Assembly (NCBI GenBank): GCA_947483645.1
Contig: CANKLS010000010.1
Span: 1-30,099 of the forward strand
DNA length: 30,099 bases
Origin: Bradymonadales bacterium
Lineage (GTDB): Bacteria; Myxococcota; Bradymonadia; REDH01
Direction: 5' to 3'
Of the stretch, positions 8,188 to 14,024 are shown piece by piece; the first letter of the stretch is position 1, and each line of letters begins with the position of its first letter. The position numbers and the translations under genes were made by a program. The notes under the pieces are model-generated. The model did not search any database. It saw only the letters and a list, made by a program, of their open reading frames with translations, and was not told the origin of the DNA.

Positions 8188-9729
8188 ATGGGCAGAATCA
8201 TCGGGATCGATCTGGGCACCACGAATTCGTGCGTCGCGGTGATTGAGGGGAACGAACCCATCGTACTTCCGAATGCGGAGGGCGCTCGTACCACCCCGTC
8301 GGTGGTGGCCATCACAGAAAACCGCGAGCGGCTTGTCGGGCAGCAGGCCAAGCGGCAGGCGATCATCAATCCGGAGCGCACCATCTCCGGCGTCAAGCGG
8401 CTGATCGGACGCAAGTTTGATTCTGCCGAGGTGGACGAGATCAAGGGGCTCTTGCCCTACCGCATCACCGACGCTGCCAACGGCGACTGCCTCATAACCA
8501 TCAACGGGCAGGACTATTCGCCACAGGAGATCTCTGCCTTCGTGCTTCAGAAGATGAAGTCGACCGCTGAGGACTACTTCGGCGAGCCGGTCACCGAGGC
8601 TGTCATCACCGTCCCGGCCTACTTCGACGACGCCATGCGACAGGCGACCAAGGATGCCGGCCGGATTGCTGGCCTGGACGTCAAGCGCATCATCAACGAG
8701 CCCACAGCCGCAGCGCTCGCATATGGCTCCAACGCCAAGGCCAACGCCTGCATCGCTGTCTTCGACCTGGGTGGCGGCACCTTCGACATCTCGATCCTGC
8801 GGCTCCGCAGCGGCGTCTATGAGGTCATCGCGACCTGTGGCGATAACGCCCTGGGCGGCGACGACTTCGACCGCGCCATCCTCCGTCGCCTCGTGGCGGT
8901 CTTCGAAGAGCGAACCGGCATCAACATCGCCGCAGACAAGATGGCGCTGCAGCGCCTGCGCGAGGCCTCCGAAGCGGCAAAGTGCGAGCTCTCGTCGCTG
9001 AACGAGACCAACATCAATCTCCCCTTCCTAGCTGTCGACGAGACCGGCCCGCGCCACCTCACCTACACCCTCACCCGGGTGGAGCTGAACGACCTCACCT
9101 CCTCGCTCATCGACAGGCTCGATCTCCCCTGCGAGACCGCCTTTGGCGATGCCGGCATCAAGCCCACAGAGATTGACGACGTGCTCCTCGTGGGCGGCAT
9201 GTCGCGCATGCCGAGCGTCCAGGAGCGGGTTGCGCAGATCTTCGGGAGGCGTCCCAACAAGAGTATCAATCCCGATGAGGCGATTGCCGAGGGCGCTGCC
9301 ATCCAGGGCGGTATCGTCGGAGGGGAGGTCAGTGAGGTGGTGCTTCTCGACATCACGCCGCTCACGCTCGGTATCCGCGTGGCGGGAGGCGCGATGTCCT
9401 CCATCATCACCCGCAACAGCCCCATCCCGACGCAGCGCAAGAAGGTCTTCCAGACCACCGAGGACGACCAGGAGTTCGTCACCATCGAGGTGCTGCAGGG
9501 CGAGAGCCGCATGGCCGCCGACAACCGGCTGCTGGGCAACTTCACGCTCTCGGATCTGCCGCCCGCGCCCGCCGGTGCCAACCGCATCGAGGTCACCTTC
9601 CAGATCGACCGCGACGGCATCGTCCACGTCAATGCGCTCGACGTGGGCAGCAGGCGTTCACAAAGCATCGTTATCTCGGGGCAGCGAGGCCTCACCGAGG
9701 ACGAGATCAGGCGAGCACAGGCGCAGTAG
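8188..9729 (+). CDS. Hsp70/DnaK-type chaperone lacking the C-terminal lid
   Basis: 513 aa. The nucleotide-binding domain (1-381) is complete: phosphate loop DLGTTNSCVAV near the start, EPTAAALAYG, the second phosphate motif AVFDLGGGTFDIS and adenosine motif VLLVGGMSRMP. The interdomain linker (VVLLDITPL, about 384) and the beta-sandwich substrate-binding subdomain (to about 505) follow. The protein stops at the beginning of the first lid helix (LTEDEIRRAQAQ), so the helical lid and C-terminal tail of the usual roughly 630-640 aa DnaK are missing. Nucleotide switching and allosteric docking should be possible, but bound peptides should be released faster. It lies 45 bp after a J-domain gene, with no grpE here. 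This is probably a specialised paralogue rather than the housekeeping dnaK. The stop codon lies inside a hairpin. Confidence 0.95.
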   Translation: MGRIIGIDLGTTNSCVAVIEGNEPIVLPNAEGARTTPSVVAITENRERLVGQQAKRQAIINPERTISGVKRLIGRKFDSAEVDEIKGLLPYRITDAANGDCLITINGQDYSPQEISAFVLQKMKSTAEDYFGEPVTEAVITVPAYFDDAMRQATKDAGRIAGLDVKRIINEPTAAALAYGSNAKANACIAVFDLGGGTFDISILRLRSGVYEVIATCGDNALGGDDFDRAILRRLVAVFEERTGINIAADKMALQRLREASEAAKCELSSLNETNINLPFLAVDETGPRHLTYTLTRVELNDLTSSLIDRLDLPCETAFGDAGIKPTEIDDVLLVGGMSRMPSVQERVAQIFGRRPNKSINPDEAIAEGAAIQGGIVGGEVSEVVLLDITPLTLGIRVAGGAMSSIITRNSPIPTQRKKVFQTTEDDQEFVTIEVLQGESRMAADNRLLGNFTLSDLPPAPAGANRIEVTFQIDRDGIVHVNALDVGSRRSQSIVISGQRGLTEDEIRRAQAQ

Positions 9730-9749
9730 CGACAAGGCTACGCGCCTTT
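9721..9749. terminator. Hairpin between convergent dnaK-like and sctU, containing both stop codons
   Basis: Arms GCGC-A-GTAGC (9721-9730) and GCTAC-GCGC (9737-9745) pair over nine bases with one bulged A around the loop GACAAG. On the plus strand CTTTG follows, a poor T-tract. The TAG of the dnaK-like gene (9727-9729) and the TAG of sctU (9740-9738 on the minus strand) lie in opposite arms. A shared bidirectional terminator is the likely role; the weak T-tract leaves this unproven. Confidence 0.55.
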
Positions 9750-10418
9750 GGCACGGCGTGCAGTCACCTCCTTGCGTCCGGCCGCCGAACCCTCCTCAGC
9801 GCGTCGCTCGTCAGCGACCTCGGCATGGCTCATGGCCTGCTCGCGGTCGAACCGCCGGTGCCGCCAGGCGCTCAGCCCAGCAGTGACCAGCAGATCGCCC
9901 GCAGCGAGGCAGAGGATGGCCGCAGCCGCCGCCTCCGAGACCCTTGAGGCGCCGAGGCCTGGCCAGTGCGTCCAGCCCATCGACAGCAGCAGCGTGACGC
10001 CTGCGAACGACAGCATCGCGGCCGCCGCCAGAAGTGCCGCGAACCAGCGCGGCGCTGCTGCCTCCGAGCCAGGCAGTGGCCCCTCAGACCGGCGCGCGGC
10101 AGGTGGCGACAGCCTCCGCTGCATCCAGCCCACGCCCCCGCCGCAGAGCAGCGAGACTCCAACGAGACTCCCGACCGAGCGCAGCAGCAGGTGCCAGCTC
10201 GATGCGGCCAGCGCGGCCAGATCGTGCGGCTGTTCGGCGGCCTGTTGGAACAGGCTGCGCCAGTCCTGGAACCAACCCTCACCGCTCGAGGCCAGCAACA
10301 GGAGGACGCCGCAGAAGGCTGCAGCATAGACCGCCGCAGGTTCGTAGGGGAGGATGCCGCTAGCAGCGAGGCGGGCGCGCCTGCCTGGTGTTGGCGGCTG
10401 CCGCGAATCCCCGCTCAT
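9738..10418 (-). CDS. sctU: Type III secretion export switch SctU (YscU/FlhB family), C-terminally truncated
   Basis: 226 aa, about two thirds of the usual length. The N-terminus keeps the TPxRxxxARxxG pattern of FlhB/YscU (PTPGRRARLAASGILP). Four hydrophobic segments follow (about 28-44, 75-98, 125-147, 163-184), and then the typical cytoplasmic linker (REQAMSHAEVADERRAEEG, about 192-210), which corresponds to the family pattern MSxxEVKxExxxxEG. The protein then ends. The NPTH autocleavage site and the whole cytosolic substrate-specificity domain are absent, and there is no room for them because the convergent gene ends eight bases away. The loop between segments 2 and 3 is also short. The start overlaps the sctT stop by ATGA. 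The family assignment rests on these motifs and on the R-S-T-U order. Confidence 0.85.
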   Translation of the reverse strand: MSGDSRQPPTPGRRARLAASGILPYEPAAVYAAAFCGVLLLLASSGEGWFQDWRSLFQQAAEQPHDLAALAASSWHLLLRSVGSLVGVSLLCGGGVGWMQRRLSPPAARRSEGPLPGSEAAAPRWFAALLAAAAMLSFAGVTLLLSMGWTHWPGLGASRVSEAAAAAILCLAAGDLLVTAGLSAWRHRRFDREQAMSHAEVADERRAEEGSAAGRKEVTARRAKGA

Positions 10419-11092
10419 CGGCCGCCGAGGATGCGAAAGCCGCGGTCACCCAGGTGTGACGCCGCGAGCAAGAGCAGCAGCGCGATGGCCAGCGGAACGA
10501 GCGGTCGGGTAGGGCGCATCGGGTGTCCGCTCCATCGTGCAGCGAGCCCGTCGAAGAGCGCCGACGAGAGCTTCAGCAGGGCGACGGGGAGGCAGAGAAC
10601 GGCGCCCGCGAGCCCCAGCTGCGGGAGCAGCGAGAGCAGTCTTGCCGGCGCGGTCACGAGCTCGTCAGCGCTCCGTCCCAAGGGCAGCATGGCCAGCGAG
10701 GCGTCGAGCTCCTCGACCAGCTCCATGGGGCCGCCAGCGAGCGCCCAGAGCGCGAATAGGAGCGGGGGGAGCTGCCGCCGCCAGAGTGGCACGCGATGCT
10801 CCGCCGCCTGGTCAGTCCATGCAGCGAGCGCTGCGACGACGGCGAGGAAGAGCGAACCGGCGAGGGCAATCACGGCGCCGACTAGGAGCTCCAGACCGGC
10901 CGAACCCGCCGTGCAGGGAGTCGACACCGCATGGGCAGGCACCAGCGCTACAACGAGCGCCGCCGCTGCTGCGAGCAGCGACCAGCCGGGCACGCCGGTG
11001 AATTCAGCGCGGCCCCAGAGCATCGCGCAGGGCAGCAGCCTGCAGGCCAACAGCACCGCCGTGTCGATGACAAACAGCGGGGTCTGGTTCAT
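10415..11092 (-). CDS. sctT: Type III secretion export gate protein SctT (YscT/FliR family)
   Basis: 225 aa with an almost continuous series of hydrophobic segments. Family-like stretches are the early VPGWSLLAAAAALVVALVP region, the central LLFALWALAGGPMELVEELD ... AMLPLG, which mirrors the FliR pattern LLFxxxxGHxxLLxxLxxSFxxLPLG, and the later LPVALLKLSSALFDGLAARW. It is shorter than typical members (about 255-265 aa). SctT forms one strand of the helical SctR5-S4-T1 gate in the inner membrane that opens to let unfolded exported proteins through. The ATG overlaps the sctS stop by four bases and its own TGA overlaps the sctU ATG. The usual Gly-His in the central motif is Gly-Gly here. Confidence 0.85.
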   Translation of the reverse strand: MNQTPLFVIDTAVLLACRLLPCAMLWGRAEFTGVPGWSLLAAAAALVVALVPAHAVSTPCTAGSAGLELLVGAVIALAGSLFLAVVAALAAWTDQAAEHRVPLWRRQLPPLLFALWALAGGPMELVEELDASLAMLPLGRSADELVTAPARLLSLLPQLGLAGAVLCLPVALLKLSSALFDGLAARWSGHPMRPTRPLVPLAIALLLLLAASHLGDRGFRILGGR

Positions 11093-11349
11093 GGCTTGCC
11101 AACCTTGGCGAAGGCCAGCGCCAGCTCGGCCAGCTGCTTGAGGCGGGGCAGGAAGTAGGGCTGGGAGAGCAGGAGTGCGACGCCGCCGAGAAGCAGCCGG
11201 AGGGCGAGCGACAGGGTAGTCGCTCGCACCTGCGTCTTGGCCTCGATCAGCCCCGCGATAAGCGAGCCTGCGAGGGCGCCAACGAGGGCAGGTCCCGTGA
11301 GCCAGAGTAGCACCCAGCAGGCCTCGGTGAGGAGCAGATTGAGGGTCAT
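11089..11349 (-). CDS. sctS: Type III secretion export gate protein SctS (YscS/FliQ family)
   Basis: 86 aa, the standard size. Two membrane helices lie at about 10-35 and 48-68, separated by the conserved cytoplasmic-turn motif (IEAKTQVRATTLSLALR), which corresponds to the QAxTQIxExTLSFxPK pattern of FliQ/SctS. The conserved Pro-Lys at the end of that motif is Leu-Arg here. SctS subunits complete the export gate with SctR and SctT. The gene overlaps both neighbours by ATGA, so the four gate genes are translated as a coupled unit. Confidence 0.9.
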   Translation of the reverse strand: MTLNLLLTEACWVLLWLTGPALVGALAGSLIAGLIEAKTQVRATTLSLALRLLLGGVALLLSQPYFLPRLKQLAELALAFAKVGKP

Positions 11350-11993
11350 GGCAGGCCACCTGGGAGCAGGTAACCGACCACAAGATTCTCGGTGAGCAGG
11401 AGCCAGCCACCGGCCGCAACGAAGAGGAGGATCTTGGCCGGCAGCGCGACGGTCGCATGTGGGATGGACTCGAGCCCGACGGCCTGCAGCGTGACGGCGA
11501 TGGCGAGGTCGACCAGCAGGAAGGGGAGGGCGACGGCGAAACCGAGGAGGAAGGCCTCCTTGAGCTCGGTGATGGCGAAGGCACCGAGCGCGAGGTGGGC
11601 GGGCAAGATCGCCGTATCGGCGGCGAGGTGGCCGAGCTTGAGGAAGAGCGCCCGCTCCTCGGCTCCTGCGTTGAGCTCCAGAAAGGCGCGCCACGGCTCG
11701 AAGAGGGTCGCGAGCCGGGGCAGCATGGTGAGTAGCGTCTCGCTGCCACCAGAGGCCGTGGCGAGTCCATCGGCGGGCAGCAGCGCGATGAGGGGTGCCA
11801 TCACGACCAGCGAGAGCACGAGCGCCACAGACGAGACCACCAGCGTTGGCGGCACCTGGTCGTTGCCGACGCTGTTGCGCAGCAGCAGGAGCACGATGCT
11901 GAACTTGGAGAAGGAGGTCGCCGCAGCAAGCAGCAGCGGGAGCGCCGCAAGCAGCAGGAGCGGCAGCCAGTCGTTGAGGAAGGTGCTGCTCAT
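11346..11993 (-). CDS. sctR: Type III secretion export gate protein SctR (YscR/FliP family)
   Basis: 215 aa from the ATG at 11993, preceded on the minus strand by GGGAG seven bases upstream; an in-frame TTG farther upstream (12095) would add a polar tail with no family match. Typical features are SFSKFSIVLLLLRN (27-40), ITELKEAFLLGFAVALPFLLVD (141-162) and ALPAKILLFV (183-192). The length and the lack of an N-terminal signal peptide fit the non-flagellar SctR rather than flagellar FliP. SctR is the five-copy core of the inner-membrane export gate. The segment that is normally (M/L)GMMMxPP reads VGLESIPH (172-179), so the Met triad that forms the gate gasket in Salmonella FliP/SpaP is replaced by Leu-Glu-Ser. 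It is first in the sctRSTU string. Confidence 0.93.
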   Translation of the reverse strand: MSSTFLNDWLPLLLLAALPLLLAAATSFSKFSIVLLLLRNSVGNDQVPPTLVVSSVALVLSLVVMAPLIALLPADGLATASGGSETLLTMLPRLATLFEPWRAFLELNAGAEERALFLKLGHLAADTAILPAHLALGAFAITELKEAFLLGFAVALPFLLVDLAIAVTLQAVGLESIPHATVALPAKILLFVAAGGWLLLTENLVVGYLLPGGLP

Positions 11994-12119
11994 GCCGCGC
12001 TCCCGATCTCTCGAAATGGGCAACACGTCGCAGGTCGCCCGTTGGTCTGTTTTGCTCGCATGACCCCTCCGTCCAAAGCCAAGGAAGGTTCGCAAACCGA
12101 CAAGATCAACGCAAAGAAA
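11994..12119 (-). promoter_or_regulatory. Intergenic region upstream of sctRSTU
   Basis: 126 bp between the VOC gene stop and the sctR start. The half next to the VOC gene (about 12080-12119) is visibly richer in A/T than the surrounding genes, which suits a promoter for the export-gate operon. I found no convincing -35/-10 pair. The short plus-strand frame at 12042-12245 has no ribosome binding site or family resemblance and is not counted as a gene. Confidence 0.3.
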
Positions 12120-12509
12120 TCACGGACCTTTCGGCAGTGGAAAGTGGCTCACGGCGACCCGATTTCCCTCGGGGTCGAAGAGGTAGCGGGTGAAGCCCGT
12201 ACGGTGGCTTTCGCTGGCGCCCCGTGCGGTTGCGGCACTGCATAACGCTTCACTCTCCGCCTCGTCTGCCGTCGCAAAGGCCAGCAGGAACAAGCCCGGT
12301 TCGGGGAGGCGGAGCCCCTGCTCGCGCACCGGGCCAGCTTCGATCGATTCGACCATCAGCAGGCCTTCGCCGAGCCGAAGCCAGACCGAGCGCAGTGTTC
12401 CATCGTCGCGGCGGTGCTCCCGCAACTGTTCCAGCCCAAAGACCGAGGCATAGAAGCCGGCCAATGCGGCCACGTCGGTGGCGCCGAGGGCGAGGTGGTG
12501 GAGCTGCAT
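12120..12509 (-). CDS. VOC-fold (glyoxalase/bleomycin-resistance-like) protein
   Basis: 129 aa, one complete vicinal-oxygen-chelate unit of two beta-alpha-beta-beta-beta modules. It opens with the hallmark LHHLALGATDVAALAGFYASVFGL and closes with TRYLFDPEGNRVAVSHF, where the first His and the final Glu region usually supply metal ligands. Members include glyoxalase I, ring-cleaving dioxygenases and thiol-transfer resistance proteins, so the substrate cannot be told from sequence. Its ATG shares one base with the stop of the FprA-type reductase gene upstream (TGATG), so the two are probably co-translated. The sctRSTU genes follow on the same strand after 126 bp, but I see no functional link. 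Confidence 0.85.
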   Translation of the reverse strand: MQLHHLALGATDVAALAGFYASVFGLEQLREHRRDDGTLRSVWLRLGEGLLMVESIEAGPVREQGLRLPEPGLFLLAFATADEAESEALCSAATARGASESHRTGFTRYLFDPEGNRVAVSHFPLPKGP

Positions 12510-13882
12510 CAGCCTAGACGGGCGAGCATCGCTGCTCGGCTCGCTAGCTTGACGCGCGGTCGCCCGACTGCGGCGCCGTCTGCGAGTTCTGCCGCATCGA
12601 GCTGCTTCCAGTCTTGGAAGGTAACGACCCGCACGCCACGCGCTGCCAGCAGTGCGTCGATGTCACCGGTTGCAGCCGGTGCTGTGGCGGATGCGGCATC
12701 TGCGAGCAGGGCCTTCACAGACTCCACCGCGCAGGGCTTGTTGGTGCCGATGACGCCGCTCGGACCGCGCTTGATCCAGCCTGCGACATACTCCCGCCCC
12801 GAGGCAGGATGGTCGTCTGCGCCCTGCGTGATGCGGCCGGCCTCGTTCGGGATGACGCCGTTGCGGCCATCAAAGGGGAGGCCCTCAAGCGGCGTCCCCC
12901 TGTAGCCGACGGAGCGGAAGAGCAGGCCGGCCTGCAGCTCGGAGTGGTTGCCCGTGCCGCGGGCCGAGACATCGCCCGAACCGTTGGGCGTGAGAGCGTT
13001 CTGCTCCACACGCACGCCCGTGAGCCGGCCGTTGCGGCCGAGCAGTGCGGTGGGCGAGAGGCAGAAGCGGAAGTGCACGCGACGCTGCTCGGCCTCGGCC
13101 GTCCGGCCCACGAAGGAGCGGAGGGTCTCGATGTTGCGCCCGGTCGTTTTGTCGGCGGCGGCCTGCGCCTGGCTCACCTCATCGAGCTCGAGCTCGGCCT
13201 CGATGACCTGCGGGACGGCGCTTCCGAGTTCGCCGAACTCCTTGACCTCGGGGTTGGTGAACTTGGCCTGCGCGGGACCGCGACGGGCGAGGATGTAGAT
13301 GTCGCGGATGCGGCTCTGCCGGAGCGCATCCAGCGCGTGGGCGGCGATGTCGGTGCCGTTAAGCTCGTCGGGCGTCTTGGCGAGGATGCGCGCCACATCC
13401 ATGGCCACATTGCCTACGCCGACGATGACGACCGAGCTGCAGCTCAAGTCGAAGGTCCGCTCGGCGAAGTCAGGGTGGCCGTTGTACCAGGCGACGAACT
13501 CGGTGGCAGAGAAGGAGCCGTCGAGCTCCTCGCCCTCCACTCCCAGCTTGCGGTCCGACTGTGCGCCTACGGTGTAGAGTACCCGGTCGTAGCAGGCGAG
13601 CAGCTCCGCGCGGGTTACATCACGGCCCACCGTGACATTGCCAAGGAAGCGGAAGCGTGGGTCGGCGGCGGTCTTTTCGAAGGTGCGGGTGACGCTCTTG
13701 ATCTTGGCGTGGTCGGGCGCGACGCCGAAGCGGACGAGGCCAAAGGGGGTGGGCAGGGCGTCGAAGAGGTCGACCGTCACGGGTGTGGCCGACTCGCCGA
13801 GCAGCGCGGCGGCCCCGAAGAAGCCGGCAGGGCCTGCGCCAACGATGGCGATCCGGAGGGGAAGGGCGGCAGTCTCAGACAT
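12509..13882 (-). CDS. FprA-type ferredoxin/adrenodoxin-NADP+ reductase
   Basis: 457 aa. The N-terminal FAD-binding motif IAIVGAGPAGFFGAAAL is followed by the family hallmark PTPFGLVRFGVAPDH. A second Rossmann motif, IVGVGNVAMDVARIL, binds NADP. The C-terminal SVGYRGTPLEGLPFD and VAGWIKRGPSGVIGTNK are diagnostic for the adrenodoxin-reductase-like (FprA) group. These cytosolic flavoproteins pass electrons between NADPH and ferredoxins, often for P450s or iron-sulfur biogenesis. No ferredoxin or P450 gene lies in the window. The downstream VOC gene is joined to it by a one-base stop/start overlap. The long open frame on the opposite strand (12614-13927) is a composition artefact of this GC-rich gene. 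Confidence 0.93.
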   Translation of the reverse strand: MSETAALPLRIAIVGAGPAGFFGAAALLGESATPVTVDLFDALPTPFGLVRFGVAPDHAKIKSVTRTFEKTAADPRFRFLGNVTVGRDVTRAELLACYDRVLYTVGAQSDRKLGVEGEELDGSFSATEFVAWYNGHPDFAERTFDLSCSSVVIVGVGNVAMDVARILAKTPDELNGTDIAAHALDALRQSRIRDIYILARRGPAQAKFTNPEVKEFGELGSAVPQVIEAELELDEVSQAQAAADKTTGRNIETLRSFVGRTAEAEQRRVHFRFCLSPTALLGRNGRLTGVRVEQNALTPNGSGDVSARGTGNHSELQAGLLFRSVGYRGTPLEGLPFDGRNGVIPNEAGRITQGADDHPASGREYVAGWIKRGPSGVIGTNKPCAVESVKALLADAASATAPAATGDIDALLAARGVRVVTFQDWKQLDAAELADGAAVGRPRVKLASRAAMLARLG

Positions 13883-13975
13883 CGGGATACAACTCGAAGA
13901 GGGTCAGTGCGTCGCAGCGCCGACTAGCCCAGCAGCCCCGCTCTCTGCAATCCGAACCTCGCTCTGGTGCACCCT

Positions 13976-13995
13976 CCGCGCGAAGATTTGCGCGG
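13976..13995. other. GC-rich hairpin in the divergent region before the methyltransferase gene
   Basis: CCGCGC (13976-13981) pairs perfectly with GCGCGG (13990-13995) around the loop GAAGATTT. It lies in the 142-bp gap between the divergent FprA-type reductase and methyltransferase genes, about 30 bases before the latter's start. It could affect the leader RNA or bind a regulator. No T-tract follows. Otherwise nothing in the gap is recognisable. Confidence 0.3.
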
Positions 13996-14024
13996 CCCCC
14001 CGCGGCCCGTTAGTTCGCCCCACC

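Noticed and set aside
9748..9765. TGGCACGGCGTGCA as a sigma-54 promoter
   Set aside because: The GG-to-GC distance is two bases too short for the -24/-12 consensus, and it lies inside sctU.
11346..11993. Flagellar FliP instead of SctR
   Set aside because: No N-terminal signal peptide, short length, an R-S-T-U order and no flagellar genes nearby; the non-flagellar reading is better, though not proven.
12042..12245. 67-codon plus-strand frame before sctR
   Set aside because: No ribosome binding site or domain; most of it is antisense to the VOC gene.
12614..13927. 437-codon plus-strand frame
   Set aside because: It mirrors the FprA-type reductase gene on the other strand; Gly/Ala/Glu-rich shadow frames are normal in GC-rich genes.
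13632..14024. Upstream extension of the methyltransferase frame
   Set aside because: It overlaps the divergent reductase gene and adds sequence unlike any THUMP protein; family similarity begins at 14025-14055.
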